Positions 36,509-45,619 of a stretch of DNA of 64,000 nucleotides are shown piece after piece. Each line of letters starts with the position of its first letter. Position 1 is the first letter of the stretch. Under the pieces are notes generated by a model that saw only the letters and a program-made list of their open reading frames with translations, searched no databases and had not been told where the DNA came from. The stretch covers positions 62,001 through 126,000 of the forward strand of contig NZ_JAHAVQ010000006.1 of the NCBI RefSeq assembly GCF_029916425.1, read 5' to 3'. Made by a program: the position numbers and the translations under genes. This DNA comes from Liquorilactobacillus sicerae. Its GTDB lineage: Bacteria > Bacillota > Bacilli > Lactobacillales > Lactobacillaceae.

Positions 36509-37807
36509 CTAATTTTCTTCTAATTTCAATTGATTTTTTTCATAGACTTTGAAAAATGGCCAATAAATCAACATTGCGATGAAAATTAATAAAATCCAGA
36601 AAATAACATTGCGCCAGTCAAGACTACACATATAGGCTTGGGCAAAAAATGGCGTAAAAGAAGGATCAACAATGTATCCCAGACTGATCAAATGCATATT
36701 TTGCGCAGCATAAGTCAAAAGCAGATTGACAATTGGTGAAATTAAAAAAGGAATTCCTAAAATTGGATTAAAGACAATTGGACAGCCAAAAATAATTGGT
36801 TCATTAATACTGCATAATCCAGGAATAAATGATAAACTTCCTAAAGTTTTTAGCTTCTTCGATTTACTTCGAATCATTAATAAAATCAATCCCAAAGTAT
36901 TCCCAGATCCTCCTAAAACTGAAATCCGAAACATTTGAAGATTCATTAAATGAGTCGGATCCATTCCCTTGTTGACCAGTGCAGCATTCAACCCCGTTTG
37001 CGCAACCCCAATTGTAAAAACAATTGGAAAAACGATGCTTGCTCCGTTAACCCCAATCAGCCATAAAAGATTGCCTAAAGTAACGATCAGAATAAAACCC
37101 CAGATATTAGTTGCTAAAGAAGTCGCTGGAGTCAGCAGATCAGTAATAAACACCGGGAAAGAATGAGCAGTCAAAGCAACGACTAACAAATTTGCACCAT
37201 AAAAAACAATTATATTGGCTGTCACAGGAATCAAAGAGTTAATAAAAACAGCGACCATCGGCGGAATTGAATCTGGTAACTTTATTTGTAAATGAAGTTT
37301 CAAAAGTAAACGATTAAGTTCAACTGAAAGCAGCGCAATGATGATGGCAACGAAGATTCCATTCGTTCCTAAATATGTAAGTGATATTTTACTATTTTTG
37401 ACGGTCGTCGTAACCATTAAATAAGTTGTTAGAGCAATCATACCATCCATAGCTGCATTGCGCTTATAAATTTTGCTCAATTCATGACCAATCCCAAAAG
37501 CACAGATTACACCATAAATACCCATTGTTAGATTATATGGCAGCGTAATAGCATCATAATGAGCTGTTGCAAAATGTTTCCAATTGGCCATAAAATGCAT
37601 GAAGGCATTAGCTGTCTGTGGATTATACCGACTCAAATCGATCGGTGGATTAGCAAAAATCAGGAAAAATGAGCCAATCACCAAAAAAGGCAGTCCAAAT
37701 AACATTCCGTTAGCGATGGCTTGTAAATGCTTTTCATTGCCTAACTTATTCCCAATTGGCGACAAAACAGCATCAAGCTTGTTAAAAAAAGATTTTTCTT
37801 TCTCCAT
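36509..37807 (-). CDS. PTS cellobiose-family EIIC
   Basis: A 432-residue permease of the lactose/cellobiose EIIC family: MEKEKSFFNKLDAVLSPIGN, then KHLQAIANGMLFGLPFLVIG, later LIGVNGASIVFPIVFTIGVA, the active-site region GSGNTLGLILLM, and the conserved FIPGLCSINEPIIFGCPIVF. About ten membrane helices. It lies 12 bp after the MgsA-like gene and is followed by EIIB. Confidence 0.93.
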   Translation of the reverse strand: MEKEKSFFNKLDAVLSPIGNKLGNEKHLQAIANGMLFGLPFLVIGSFFLIFANPPIDLSRYNPQTANAFMHFMANWKHFATAHYDAITLPYNLTMGIYGVICAFGIGHELSKIYKRNAAMDGMIALTTYLMVTTTVKNSKISLTYLGTNGIFVAIIIALLSVELNRLLLKLHLQIKLPDSIPPMVAVFINSLIPVTANIIVFYGANLLVVALTAHSFPVFITDLLTPATSLATNIWGFILIVTLGNLLWLIGVNGASIVFPIVFTIGVAQTGLNAALVNKGMDPTHLMNLQMFRISVLGGSGNTLGLILLMIRSKSKKLKTLGSLSFIPGLCSINEPIIFGCPIVFNPILGIPFLISPIVNLLLTYAAQNMHLISLGYIVDPSFTPFFAQAYMCSLDWRNVIFWILLIFIAMLIYWPFFKVYEKNQLKLEEN

Positions 37808-37819
37808 GCCTTTCCTCCA

Positions 37820-38455
37820 TTAAACTTGATAAGGGTTAAATTCAAAAGCTGTCGGGATGATTTTTGACTTATCGTAATGCTGCATCAACTTATCATATTC
37901 CTCGTAATAACCATTATTGACGTCAAGCTGTGGTGTTACTTGACTGTCAACATGCAAGAAATGCAAGCTTCCACGCCCCATTTTTTTACCACGAGTTGTA
38001 TGCTTGTCTAGAGCGTAATCTGGAATCTGAGGAACATATCCCAGGTTAAAATTCTTGATTACGATATTTTTCAGCAAATCAGACGAACGATCTTTAGTCG
38101 ATGCACACAAGTAACGAATAGCATGGACAAACATCATCGCCCGATCAGGCTCATCGTACTGGAAGTTTTGGCGAATCTGATTTAAACTATTTATTACAAC
38201 TGGTGCGAGTGGATTTCCCATTCCAATATCTTCAACTGAAATTGCTTGCAATCTTCGCCACAGCTTTTCTTCAAATTGCGGTGAAGAAATATACATTTCA
38301 TAGGCAAATTCAACGGCTGCTCGTTCCTTGCCTTTACGGATAGATTTTTGCAAAGCAGAGATCACTTCATCTCCCATTAATCCATTCCGAGTCGTCGTCC
38401 TTGCCCATGGATCAGATAAAAATTCTGTTTGTTCATTATCTTCGCTTGTACTCAT
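37820..38455 (-). CDS. MgsA/RarA C-terminal-domain-like protein in a PTS operon
   Basis: A 211-residue protein matching only the C-terminal, non-ATPase part of the MgsA/RarA (WHIP) family: VISALQKSIRKGKERAAVEF, ISSPQFEEKLWRRLQAISVE, DIGMGNPLAPVVINSL and AIRYLCASTKDRSSD. No Walker motifs are present. The C-terminal third (ALDKHTTRGKKMGRG, FLHVDSQVTPQLDV) matches the tail of MgsA, where His/Gly-rich residues follow. ATG 38455 has GGAGGTAA upstream, and the frame to 38500 overlaps the divergent gene. Position as first gene of the cellobiose-type operon implies a metabolic or regulatory role linked to sugar use, but the function is not known. Confidence 0.75.
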   Translation of the reverse strand: MSTSEDNEQTEFLSDPWARTTTRNGLMGDEVISALQKSIRKGKERAAVEFAYEMYISSPQFEEKLWRRLQAISVEDIGMGNPLAPVVINSLNQIRQNFQYDEPDRAMMFVHAIRYLCASTKDRSSDLLKNIVIKNFNLGYVPQIPDYALDKHTTRGKKMGRGSLHFLHVDSQVTPQLDVNNGYYEEYDKLMQHYDKSKIIPTAFEFNPYQV

Positions 38456-38483
38456 AAAAACATTTACCTCCTGATAGATTGGT

Positions 38484-39203
38484 GTGAATAAATTGGACAT
38501 TCAACAACTAAGTGAAAAATTTCAGTTAAATAAAACTGAAATTTCAATCTTAAATTATATGATGAATCATAAAACAAACTTAAAAGCGATGAATATCCGT
38601 CAGGTTGCAAAAGAAACTTTTACATCCCCCAGTTATATTATTAAAATGTGTAAAAAATTACGTTTATCTGGCTATTCAGAATTAGTATTTCTGATGACTG
38701 ATACCATTAGTGCTCAAATACTTTATTCACCCGATAAACAAATCAAACCGTATATCAAACCCTTCGTTCAGTTACTAAAAAAGCATTGCCATTCAGCGAT
38801 CATGGTTCTAGGCAGTGGTTATTCACAAAACATTGCAAATTACATGAGTGAATATCTGAATCTGCACGGATTTCGGGCAACGGCTAATTCTCATCTTGAA
38901 TTTCTCAGAAAAAACGCCGATGCTCTCATTATTTTTATCAGCAATTCTGGTGAAACGGTCCGGATCAACGAACTTTGCCAATTAGCAGCTGTCAATCAAA
39001 TAAAGATCATTGCATTTGTTGGAAACAATGCTTCAGCTTTGGCACACAAAGCTGACTTAACAATCAGCACAAATACCTTTTCGCCAACTTCCTTTGATAA
39101 AACTTCACCTCAACTTTTCTTTGGCTTAACACTAATTTACTTTGAAATACTCATGAGCATTTTCTTAACTTCAACTAATCAAGATCTGCTAGTTGATGAT
39201 TAA
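38484..39203 (+). CDS. RpiR-family regulator
   Basis: A 239-residue sugar-phosphate-responsive regulator. The N-terminal HTH covers about residues 1-75 (INYMMNHKT-like start, AMNIRQVAKETFTSPSYIIK, MCKKLRLSGYSEL). A SIS sugar-phosphate-binding domain covers about 95-225 (IMVLGSGYSQNIANYMSEYL, ALIIFISNSGETVRINEL, IKIIAFVGNNASALAHKAD). It is divergent from the cellobiose-type PTS operon with only 28 bp between start codons, so it probably controls that operon. GTG 38484 is the assigned start; TTG 38493 is an alternative, and neither has a strong ribosome binding site. Confidence 0.9.
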   Translation: MNKLDIQQLSEKFQLNKTEISILNYMMNHKTNLKAMNIRQVAKETFTSPSYIIKMCKKLRLSGYSELVFLMTDTISAQILYSPDKQIKPYIKPFVQLLKKHCHSAIMVLGSGYSQNIANYMSEYLNLHGFRATANSHLEFLRKNADALIIFISNSGETVRINELCQLAAVNQIKIIAFVGNNASALAHKADLTISTNTFSPTSFDKTSPQLFFGLTLIYFEILMSIFLTSTNQDLLVDD

Positions 39204-39251
39204 AGTTTAATCACAAAAAATGAATAAGTAAATATTTTCGGGCTCTTTAAA

Positions 39252-39279
39252 AACAGGTTACTATTTTCGTGAACCTGTT
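39252..39279 (+). terminator. hairpin after the RpiR gene
   Basis: The arms aacaggtt (39252-39259) and aacctgtt (39272-39279) are exact reverse complements with a 12-nt loop, 49 bp after the stop. Followed by ctttacg, so only a short T run. Confidence 0.5.
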
Positions 39280-39449
39280 CTTTACGTACAATTATTTTAA
39301 ATATTGCATTAATTGTTAGAAAATTATAAATTAATTTAATCATTAGGCACTTTAAAATATTAATGTTCGGATTTTTCTTAAAAAGAATTGCTAAAGTTTA
39401 TACATTTATTATTCAAAAAGAGGACTTTTATTCTTTTTAAATAATAATT
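39280..39449. other. intergenic, nothing recognised
   Basis: AT-rich, without coding frames. It separates the convergent RpiR gene from the ATPase gene region. Confidence 0.35.
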
Positions 39450-39520
39450 ACTAAGCACCTCATAACCGGCCGCGCAAACAAACTGACCAACTGATCTCAT
39501 ATGAGATCAGTTGGTCAGTT
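39449..39520 (-). mobile_element. IS66 right-end relic with 40-bp palindrome
   Basis: Read on the minus strand, this is tgaccaactgatctcatatg, a mirrored arm, then a GC-rich tail and cggttatgaggtgcttagt. The right end of the intact IS66 at 47755-47820 has the same order: tgaccaactgatttcaaatg, mirrored arm, then cggttattaggtgcttac. 39481-39520 is a perfect 40-bp palindrome. It can serve as terminator for the genes on the minus strand. Confidence 0.7.
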
Positions 39521-39652
39521 ACAGGCCTTTGTTCCTGCGCAGTCTTGCATACTTGGTTGGACTGATTGGCTTTTTGGATATGGTTTGACATAACCTTGAG
39601 CGTTTATTGCTTGTTTCTTTGGCGGTTGAACATAATCCGGTTCTTTAGTCAT
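39515..39652 (-). CDS. small ORF coupled to the beta-helix AAA+ gene, tail IS66-derived
   Basis: A 45-residue frame whose ATG (39652) overlaps the stop of the AAA+ gene as ATGA, the usual sign of translational coupling. The product starts MTKEPDYVQPPKKQAINAQG, is Pro/Gln/Lys-rich, has two Tyr-Val/Tyr-Pro motifs and ends with Cys residues in MQDCAGTKACN. Its stop lies in the terminal palindrome of an IS66 relic, so the natural C-terminus may have been lost. I do not recognise a family. It could be a substrate or adaptor of the ATPase or only a truncated remnant. Confidence 0.45.
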   Translation of the reverse strand: MTKEPDYVQPPKKQAINAQGYVKPYPKSQSVQPSMQDCAGTKACN

Positions 39653-42503
39653 CTAAGGTATTCTTTTCTGAGTTTGTCAAGATCTTCATCAGCTACCGTT
39701 GTCAAATCATTATAATTTCCGCTTGCGATTCGCGAAGACATAATACCAAGCAAATGTTCATTCAAGTTTCTGACCCACCGACCATTACTGCGATCATTTG
39801 AAACTGCATAAGCAGCTTCGACTATTTGATTATAACTTTCAACATCATATTGATATTTATTTTTAGCTAGTTGCAAGCGGCCAATTTCGGCAATTTCAGC
39901 AGCTGAATAATCCTCAAAATCAAAGCGATTAGGGATCCGACTGTTTAATCCAGAATTAGCTTGTAAAAAATCTTGCATTTCTCTAGTATATCCCGCTAAA
40001 ATAATCACGATCTTGTCGCGGTAATCTTCCATAAATTTCAAAATCTCATCAATTGCTTCGAGTCCAAAAGTATCATTCTCATTCTTATATAAACTATAAG
40101 CCTCATCAATAAACAAAACCCCACCTAAAGCAGATTGTAAAACTTCACGCGTTTTGATTGCAGTTTGGCCTGAGTAACCAGCTACTAAATCGCTTCGCGT
40201 GACTTCAATAAACTTCTTGGTGCGGATAATATCTTTTTGATAAAGAGCCTGACCTAACAAACGCGCTACAGTTGTTTTACCTGTTCCTGGATTTCCCATG
40301 AATAATGAATGCAGAGTAAAGCTAGTATTTTTCAGGCCTTGATCTTCTCGCAATTTGTTGACTAACGCTTGATCAACAAAACGAGCAACTTGATCTTTTA
40401 CCTGGTGAATCCCGATCAAATTATTTAATTCAGCTAAAGGATCAATGTCAGCATCGTCACTAAATTTGTCTTTATTCAGCAACCGATCAATGTCAATATT
40501 TTTGATCGTTATAATATCGTCAGATCCTTCATCAACCACCCGCAATGCCAGGTTTTTCATTAATTGTTCGTTAAAGTTGCGAATCCAGCGGGCATTACTC
40601 TGATCCATCGATGAATTATAGGCCTGCGTCACTTTTTTCTCATAATATGCTTGGTCTTCGAGAGTATATTGTTCTTGCGCTAAAATCTGTTCGCCAATCG
40701 TAATAATTTCATCAGCCGTGTAATCATCAAAAATCAACTTATTCGGTACACGCGATTCCAATCCTGGGTTGGTTCGCAAAAACTCCTCCATTTCTTTGGT
40801 ATAACCAGCAAAAACGATCATGATCTCATCACGATGATCTTCCATATATTTTAAAATGGTGTCAATTGCTTCTTGACCCCAATTCGTTGCAGAATCTTTC
40901 TTGTTCAGCGTATAAGCTTCATCAATGAATAGTAAGCCACCACGAGCGGATTCCAGCACGTTAGTCGTTTTGAGTGCTGTCTCGCCAACATAATTCGAAA
41001 CCAGATCAGTTTCTGAGACTTCTTTATAGATAAACTTATCCCCAGAAAACACCCCATTTTCAAATAGTACTTGCCCCATTAACCGAGCAACCGTGGTCTT
41101 CCCTGTCCCTGGATTTCCCATAAAAACCGAATGTAAAGACTGTTTGATTGGTGTCAGGCCCTGAGTAACTCGTTGTTGATTGACCTTGACAATCTTAACC
41201 ATTTTATCGATTTCTTCCTTGACACGTTTTAAACCGATCAGTTCATTCAATTGGGCAGCAGCATCAGTTGTCCCTTCAGACACTTCTTTGGGTGTTTCTT
41301 GTTCAAGTGCATTTTCTGTAGCTGTTTTTTGACTTGTTTCCTCAGGAATAAAGTAATCACACGTCTCGTCAACTTCCCAATCCAGATCAGCTACTTCTCC
41401 GGCGGTGGAAATTAGTGAATTTACATTCAATAATGAATTATTTTTTAGCCTAACATTGGGCGAAAAGATTCTTGACAGTTCAAAACAATCAGCATTAATC
41501 GTACTCTGATCGCCGACATACAAGTCGATTTTTTCAGAATTTTCACCCAAAAATTTCAACTTGCCTTTGGAATATAAATAACTATGATCAGCTATTGAGA
41601 CATTTTCATTGATTGTTGCTTGATTTAAAATAACTCGACTACTTTCAGCATCAATTGATGTGATCGTATCCGATTCTGATGAAAATTCGCTATTATTTTT
41701 TAAGCAGACACAGCCATCAGATCCAACTTGCTTGTAAATTGAATTTTTACTAATGACTGTTGTATTTTCTGCCCAAAGTGTGGGATACTCGGTCCCGATT
41801 CCATTAACTTCAGAATTAGTTAAACTTAAAGAAGAATGTTTGATATTAATGGAATTATCAGCTTCCATCACTTTAAAAATTGTATTATCAGCCTCAACCC
41901 TCGAATCGCCTTGTATTGCTATTTTAAAAACCATGCAATTTCGAAGGTTCAGCGTAGCACGATTTGTAATGAGAATTGTATATGAAGATTTGCTAGAGTC
42001 AGCCGCCAGCGATAAATCTTCAAAAACAGCCGAGGAGCCATCAATATAGAATGCATATCTGTTAGATTCCCCTAAAAAATTAAAATGGCAGTTTTTCAAA
42101 GTCAACTTGGCACCATTTCTCAACCAAATCCCTGATTCAAATGCAAATGGTTCAAACCATAAACCCTCAATTGATACGGTAGCATTGTCAATTAACAAAT
42201 TAATTTTTAAGGTTGTTAAAAATGTTCTATTATTATCGTTCTCATCAACAAAACCAACCAGATTAATATTTTTTTAATCGTATAATATGAATTGTCAGTG
42301 CCAGTCAATACAAAATCTTTTTCAAACTCGATTGTGTCGCCAGCTTGCATTTGTTCATAGGCAGAGGCAAAATCCCAAGTATCTTTCCCTGCCCCGACTT
42401 TATATCTACTGATAATGAACCCCTCCCGACCATAATTACCAATAATAATTTTATTATACATCTTAAAAATTGTAAAACTAAAATATGGAACCATCCGCAT
42501 CAT
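39649..42503 (-). CDS. beta-helix plus double AAA+ ATPase (CbbX/SpoVK-like), frameshifted
   Basis: Two frames together give one protein of about 951 residues. ATG 42503 follows AAGGAG by 7 nt and encodes about 78 residues (KVGAGKDTWDFASAYEQMQA, then DTIEFEKDFVLTGT). At a run of seven A (42272-42278) one base must be re-read to continue as NINLVGFVDENDNNRTFLTT. Then come about 250 residues of short beta-rungs like a right-handed parallel beta-helix (RNGAKLTLKNCHF, LWAENTTVISKNSIY), and two AAA+ domains. Each AAA+ domain has Walker A GNPGTGKTTVARL and Walker B LLFIDEAYTL or VLFIDEAYSL, with SRVPNKLIFDDY or SRIPNRFDFEDY after the sensor. The AAA+ pair resembles CbbX, SpoVK and EccA. Without the frame change the ATPase part has no ATG start. 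Error, mutation and programmed slippage are all possible. Confidence 0.75.
42272..42278 (-). other. A7 homopolymer at the frameshift site
   Basis: On the coding strand the sequence is ATT-AAA-AAA-ATA. A minus-one shift on the A run, or one extra A from polymerase slippage, changes the reading to ATT-AAA-AAA-AAT and joins the N-terminal frame to the 849-codon frame. Without it translation ends 24 codons later at 42216. Confidence 0.7.
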
Positions 42504-42788
42504 ATCAAGGCTCCTTAAGACCTGTCGTCCCGTAATTCATTCTAGTATTTAGCGCAAAAATAACGGTCTAAATTTTTTAATCATTACCTAATACCCATTA
42601 AACTAGGCATCACAAGTATCTCCTTTGCTAAAAATTAGATTCGTTTATTAACCCTTTTTGAAGCAGATTTTGCTATCAATTAGGAGGTGCTTTAATTATT
42701 TTTATAAAAAAAGACTGTCTTTCTTTATTTTTTATTAGCACTTTCTCAATAGTTTACAGCTAAACTCTTCAACAAGAAGGTGAAGCCT
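42504..42788. other. divergent intergenic region
   Basis: It separates the AAA+ gene from the vanZ-like gene and should hold both promoters. 42720-42788 is the segment duplicated, in decayed form, at 1730-1805. Nothing else is recognised. Confidence 0.4.
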
Positions 42789-43400
42789 ATGCTGATCAAC
42801 ACTCAATTATATCTACCTATTTTTACCATTACGCCGATCATGGTGGCAACTTTATTCATGATTGGAATTATGATTTACTGGTCACAAAATGGATTTCCAA
42901 ATTTTACTCCACGTTTCCTGCTAAAGGGACTGTTTGGCTTTTATTTGGTCTGTGTTGTCCAATTAACCACCAGCTTTAGCGTTTTTACACCCTGGACATA
43001 TTGGCGTATGGTTCGAGCAGCTGGCGGTTTTGGCCATCTAACCAATATTGAATGGCACCCCCTGGAAATGTATAAAACAATTTATACCGCCACCTCACAA
43101 TACACGATCAGCGGTAATTTAATTATGCTGCTGCCGTTAACCATCTTTGTTAGCTTGCTTTGGCCACGTTTAGCAACTTGGAAAAAGATGCTCAAATTTG
43201 CTTTCTTCACTTCATTAACCATTGAAACCTCACAGCTGATTCTTTCTTACTTTTACTTGGAACATCGCTTGTTTGATATTAACGACTTACTACAAAATAC
43301 TTTAGGCGGCTTAGCAGGTTTTGGCTTATTCTTAAGCGCTAAAAAAATTATTGAAGCTTTAAGCTGCAAAAAACTTCACCAAGCTAAAACTAACAATTAA
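42789..43400 (+). CDS. VanZ-family membrane protein
   Basis: A 203-residue protein with about five membrane segments. It contains GLFGFYLVCVVQLTTSFSVF, the motif ISGNLIMLLPLTIFVSLLWP, and the C-terminal signature SLTIETSQLILSYFYLEHRL followed by FDINDLLQNTLGGLAGFGL, which is the VanZ domain. VanZ raises teicoplanin resistance in enterococci; most homologues have no known function. ATG 42789 follows AGAAGGTG with 7 nt spacing; a GTG at 42780 lies within that site. A decayed copy of its start is at 1730-1913. Confidence 0.88.
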   Translation: MLINTQLYLPIFTITPIMVATLFMIGIMIYWSQNGFPNFTPRFLLKGLFGFYLVCVVQLTTSFSVFTPWTYWRMVRAAGGFGHLTNIEWHPLEMYKTIYTATSQYTISGNLIMLLPLTIFVSLLWPRLATWKKMLKFAFFTSLTIETSQLILSYFYLEHRLFDINDLLQNTLGGLAGFGLFLSAKKIIEALSCKKLHQAKTNN

Positions 43401-43461
43401 CTTAAAAGCTGCTTAGACGAACTGAATTACCAACAGCAGCTCTAGTTCAACTCCTTTTAGA

Positions 43462-43488
43462 CCGGCATTCAATTTTTATCTCTGCCGG
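43462..43488 (+). terminator. weak hairpin after the vanZ-like gene
   Basis: The arms ccggca (43462-43467) and tgccgg (43483-43488) could pair about 60 bp after the stop. No T run follows. Confidence 0.3.
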
Positions 43489-43498
43489 AGGATTCAAC

Positions 43499-43523
43499 GT
43501 AAGCACCTAATAAGCGACCATTC
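43499..43523. mobile_element. solitary IS66-end relic
   Basis: gtaagcacctaataagcgac matches the left terminal repeat of IS66 (gtaagcacctaataaccgac). No transposase sequence is attached; the IS30 element lies 77 bp further on. Confidence 0.6.
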
Positions 43524-43599
43524 AAAAAAGTGCCTCCGTCAAATCATATTGGTGGAGCCGTGCAGTCCCCTGAATAGGGGTTTCTTTATTTTAAAACTT

Positions 43600-44713
43600 G
43601 AATTGTCAAATTAAATGCAACACTTTACCAAAATAGACCTCATATGGTGTGCGCCAATCCAAACATTTTTTTGGACGGAAATTTAATTTGTTGACTATTC
43701 CCTGAATTTCATCGTTTGTCTTATTATCTAGACTTTGTCCTTTAGGTGAGTATTCACGTAAAAGTCCATTGGTATTTTCATTTGACCCACGTTGCCATGG
43801 TGCATGTGGATCAGGAAAATAAAATGGAATACCAAGCAAATCTGTTACCTGAGCATGTTTCGAAAACTCTTTGCCGCGATCTGGTGTAATGGTTTTAAGC
43901 TTGCTTTTACCAATTTTTTCAAACATCGCCATCAACTCGGTTGTCACCGGTTCTGAACTTTTTTTAGTTGCTTTACTAGCAATTAAAAAACGTGATTTAC
44001 GATCAACAAGAGTTACTAAACAAGATTGTCCTGTTTTTCCTGCCACGGTATCAGCTTCCCAATGACCAAGTTCAGTTCTTTTATTGGCAGCTTCAGGACA
44101 TTCGTGAATAGTATTAGTGATTGGGATTTTACCTCGTTTTTCGACATACTTCTTATTGTGACGAGGCTTACCTCGATGACGTAATTTACGAATAGCGCCG
44201 CGATTTCCTTGGCTTAAACCAGGTTTATCAAATAGACCGGCGTAAATCCCACGATAAATGGTGATAAAACTTATGATTGTCACGCCTGTTTCAAGTAATA
44301 AGCGTTGCGAAATTTCTTCTGGTGACCACTGACAATCCAAAAAAAGGTGTTTAATTCTTTGAAACAATGATGGATCTTCAATGAGTTTTGCTTTGCGACC
44401 ACAGTTACTTTTAGAAAATTTATAATCATTCTGTGCTTTATCTGGTGAGTATCTTCCGATATTTTTACACTGATGCCGTTTAATTTCACGAGAAATCGTA
44501 GAAGGAGCACGTTTTAATTTTCGTGCTATCTCACGGATAGTTTTACTTTGAGTAAGGCCCTCCAATATCATTTCACGGTCATTTATAGTAAGATGTTGAT
44601 AGTGGCTCATAATAGAAATCCTCCTTCTTTAAGTTGTAGACAAACTTATTATATTTGGATTTCCGTTGTGAGTCCTTTATTTTGTTTTAGTGTTGCACTT
44701 AAAGTGTAAATTC
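43600..44713 (-). mobile_element. IS30-family insertion sequence
   Basis: An element of about 1.1 kb with one transposase gene between imperfect inverted ends: gaattgtcaaattaaatgca at 43600 and the reverse complement of tgcacttaaagtgtaaattc at 44713. A deleted copy lies at 61250-61405. Confidence 0.85.
43606..44610 (-). CDS. IS30-family transposase
   Basis: A 334-residue DDE transposase. It has an N-terminal HTH (YQHLTINDREMILEGLTQSK, IREIARKLKRAPSTISREIK) and catalytic segments GHWEADTVAGKTGQ (first Asp), TITPDRGKEFS (second Asp) and SNENTNGLLREYSPKG (Glu). It is full length and shows no frameshift, so it may be active. Confidence 0.95.
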   Translation of the reverse strand: MSHYQHLTINDREMILEGLTQSKTIREIARKLKRAPSTISREIKRHQCKNIGRYSPDKAQNDYKFSKSNCGRKAKLIEDPSLFQRIKHLFLDCQWSPEEISQRLLLETGVTIISFITIYRGIYAGLFDKPGLSQGNRGAIRKLRHRGKPRHNKKYVEKRGKIPITNTIHECPEAANKRTELGHWEADTVAGKTGQSCLVTLVDRKSRFLIASKATKKSSEPVTTELMAMFEKIGKSKLKTITPDRGKEFSKHAQVTDLLGIPFYFPDPHAPWQRGSNENTNGLLREYSPKGQSLDNKTNDEIQGIVNKLNFRPKKCLDWRTPYEVYFGKVLHLI

Positions 44714-44740
44714 ATCAATTAAAAAAATTCTGGCATAAAA

Positions 44741-44839
44741 GTGGTTCATATTTTTGAATCCGTAACAGATACGTTCAAATGCTTTGACTTAATGTTTATA
44801 TTAGCATTGCTAACATACATCGACAAAAAGAACAAATAA
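44741..44839 (+). CDS. candidate small hydrophobic type I toxin
   Basis: From GTG 44741 (or ATG 44792) a short frame ends FDLMFILALLTYIDKKNK. A hydrophobic helix followed by a basic tail of this kind is typical of the holin-like toxins (Hol_Tox, related to TxpA) found widely in lactobacilli, which often end in LLTYIDKKNK-type sequences. Two GC-rich hairpins follow at once, as in type I loci where the mRNA 3' end overlaps an antisense RNA. The N-terminal part (VHIFESVTDTFKCF) is unlike the family, so it may be frameshifted. Confidence 0.4.
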   Translation: MVHIFESVTDTFKCFDLMFILALLTYIDKKNK

Positions 44840-44842
44840 AAA

Positions 44843-44964
44843 GCCGCCCTGCGTAACTTTGACCAGTTACAGGGTAGCTTAATGGCTGTCTTATTAACTT
44901 CGCCACCGCCTTTGGAGCGGCTTGCGGGAAAGTCCTATTCTAGCGGGGCTTCCTTTTTCTTATT
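44843..44964. ncRNA. structured region, possible antitoxin RNA/terminators of the type I locus
   Basis: The arms ccctgcgtaact (44847-44858) and agttacaggg (44865-44874) form a strong hairpin. Then ccgcctttggagcgg forms a second stem. Finally gggaaagtcc (44926) can pair with ggggcttcc before ctttttc. This array follows the candidate toxin frame. An antisense RNA reading from the minus strand is inference. Confidence 0.4.
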
Positions 44965-45007
44965 CACATTATAGCATGTATTTTTGAAACTTTACACTAA
45001 CATGCGA

Positions 45008-45533
45008 CTAATTACGTTCATTAGTCCTATAACGTTGCAGTAGTACATCTTTTAATACCTCGATTGCAACTGTTTCTGGTAAATCATTATTCTCAAAATT
45101 ATAATCATTTAAATTTTCTGTAATATTGGTTCCTCTCCAATCAATATTGATCCAATTACCAGCAATTCTAACTTCAGGCTCTTTTCTAGGATTTTTAACA
45201 CCCCAGGAAAAAATCTCTTCATCTGCAAATTTCAAAAAATTTTTTTATCTATTGTATCCATGTAAATACTATCTTTAAAGTCACTTTGCTTTAACCAAAA
45301 CTGTTGATCAAAGCCAATCTGCATTATTTTTTTGATTAATGCTTGATCCTCTTGTTTTGCAGTTTTATAGCCCTTAATAAATTCTTGTGTGTGATGATCT
45401 CTTTTACTTTTTTAATAAATGCTACCAATCCCTTTTCGGGAATTTTCCAACCAGCTTTTTTATTTTCTATAAATGCTCCGGCTATTTTTTCTTGCCGCAA
45501 CCACTTTCTTAAAACTTCTTTGTTACTTGTAAT
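45008..45533 (-). pseudogene. HTH DNA-binding protein, frameshifted and truncated by IS66
   Basis: On the minus strand, from the IS66 end downward, the pieces read NKEVLRKWLRQEKIAGAFIE, NKKAGWKIPEKGLVAFIKK (an excisionase/MerR-like HTH), then in another frame FIKGYKTAKQEDQALIKKIM and IGFDQQFWLKQSDFKDSI. Finally comes FADEEIFSWGVKNPRKEPE and a C-terminal part ending RYRTNERN at 45008. At least two frameshifts are present, and the N-terminus is cut by the IS66 left end at 45534. Family unknown. Confidence 0.6.
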
Positions 45534-45619
45534 GTAAGCACCTAATAACCGACCGTCTATAAAAGAGTATATTTCAGCGGTAAAATTACCTCATCAATAA
45601 AGAATGATGAGGTGTTTTT

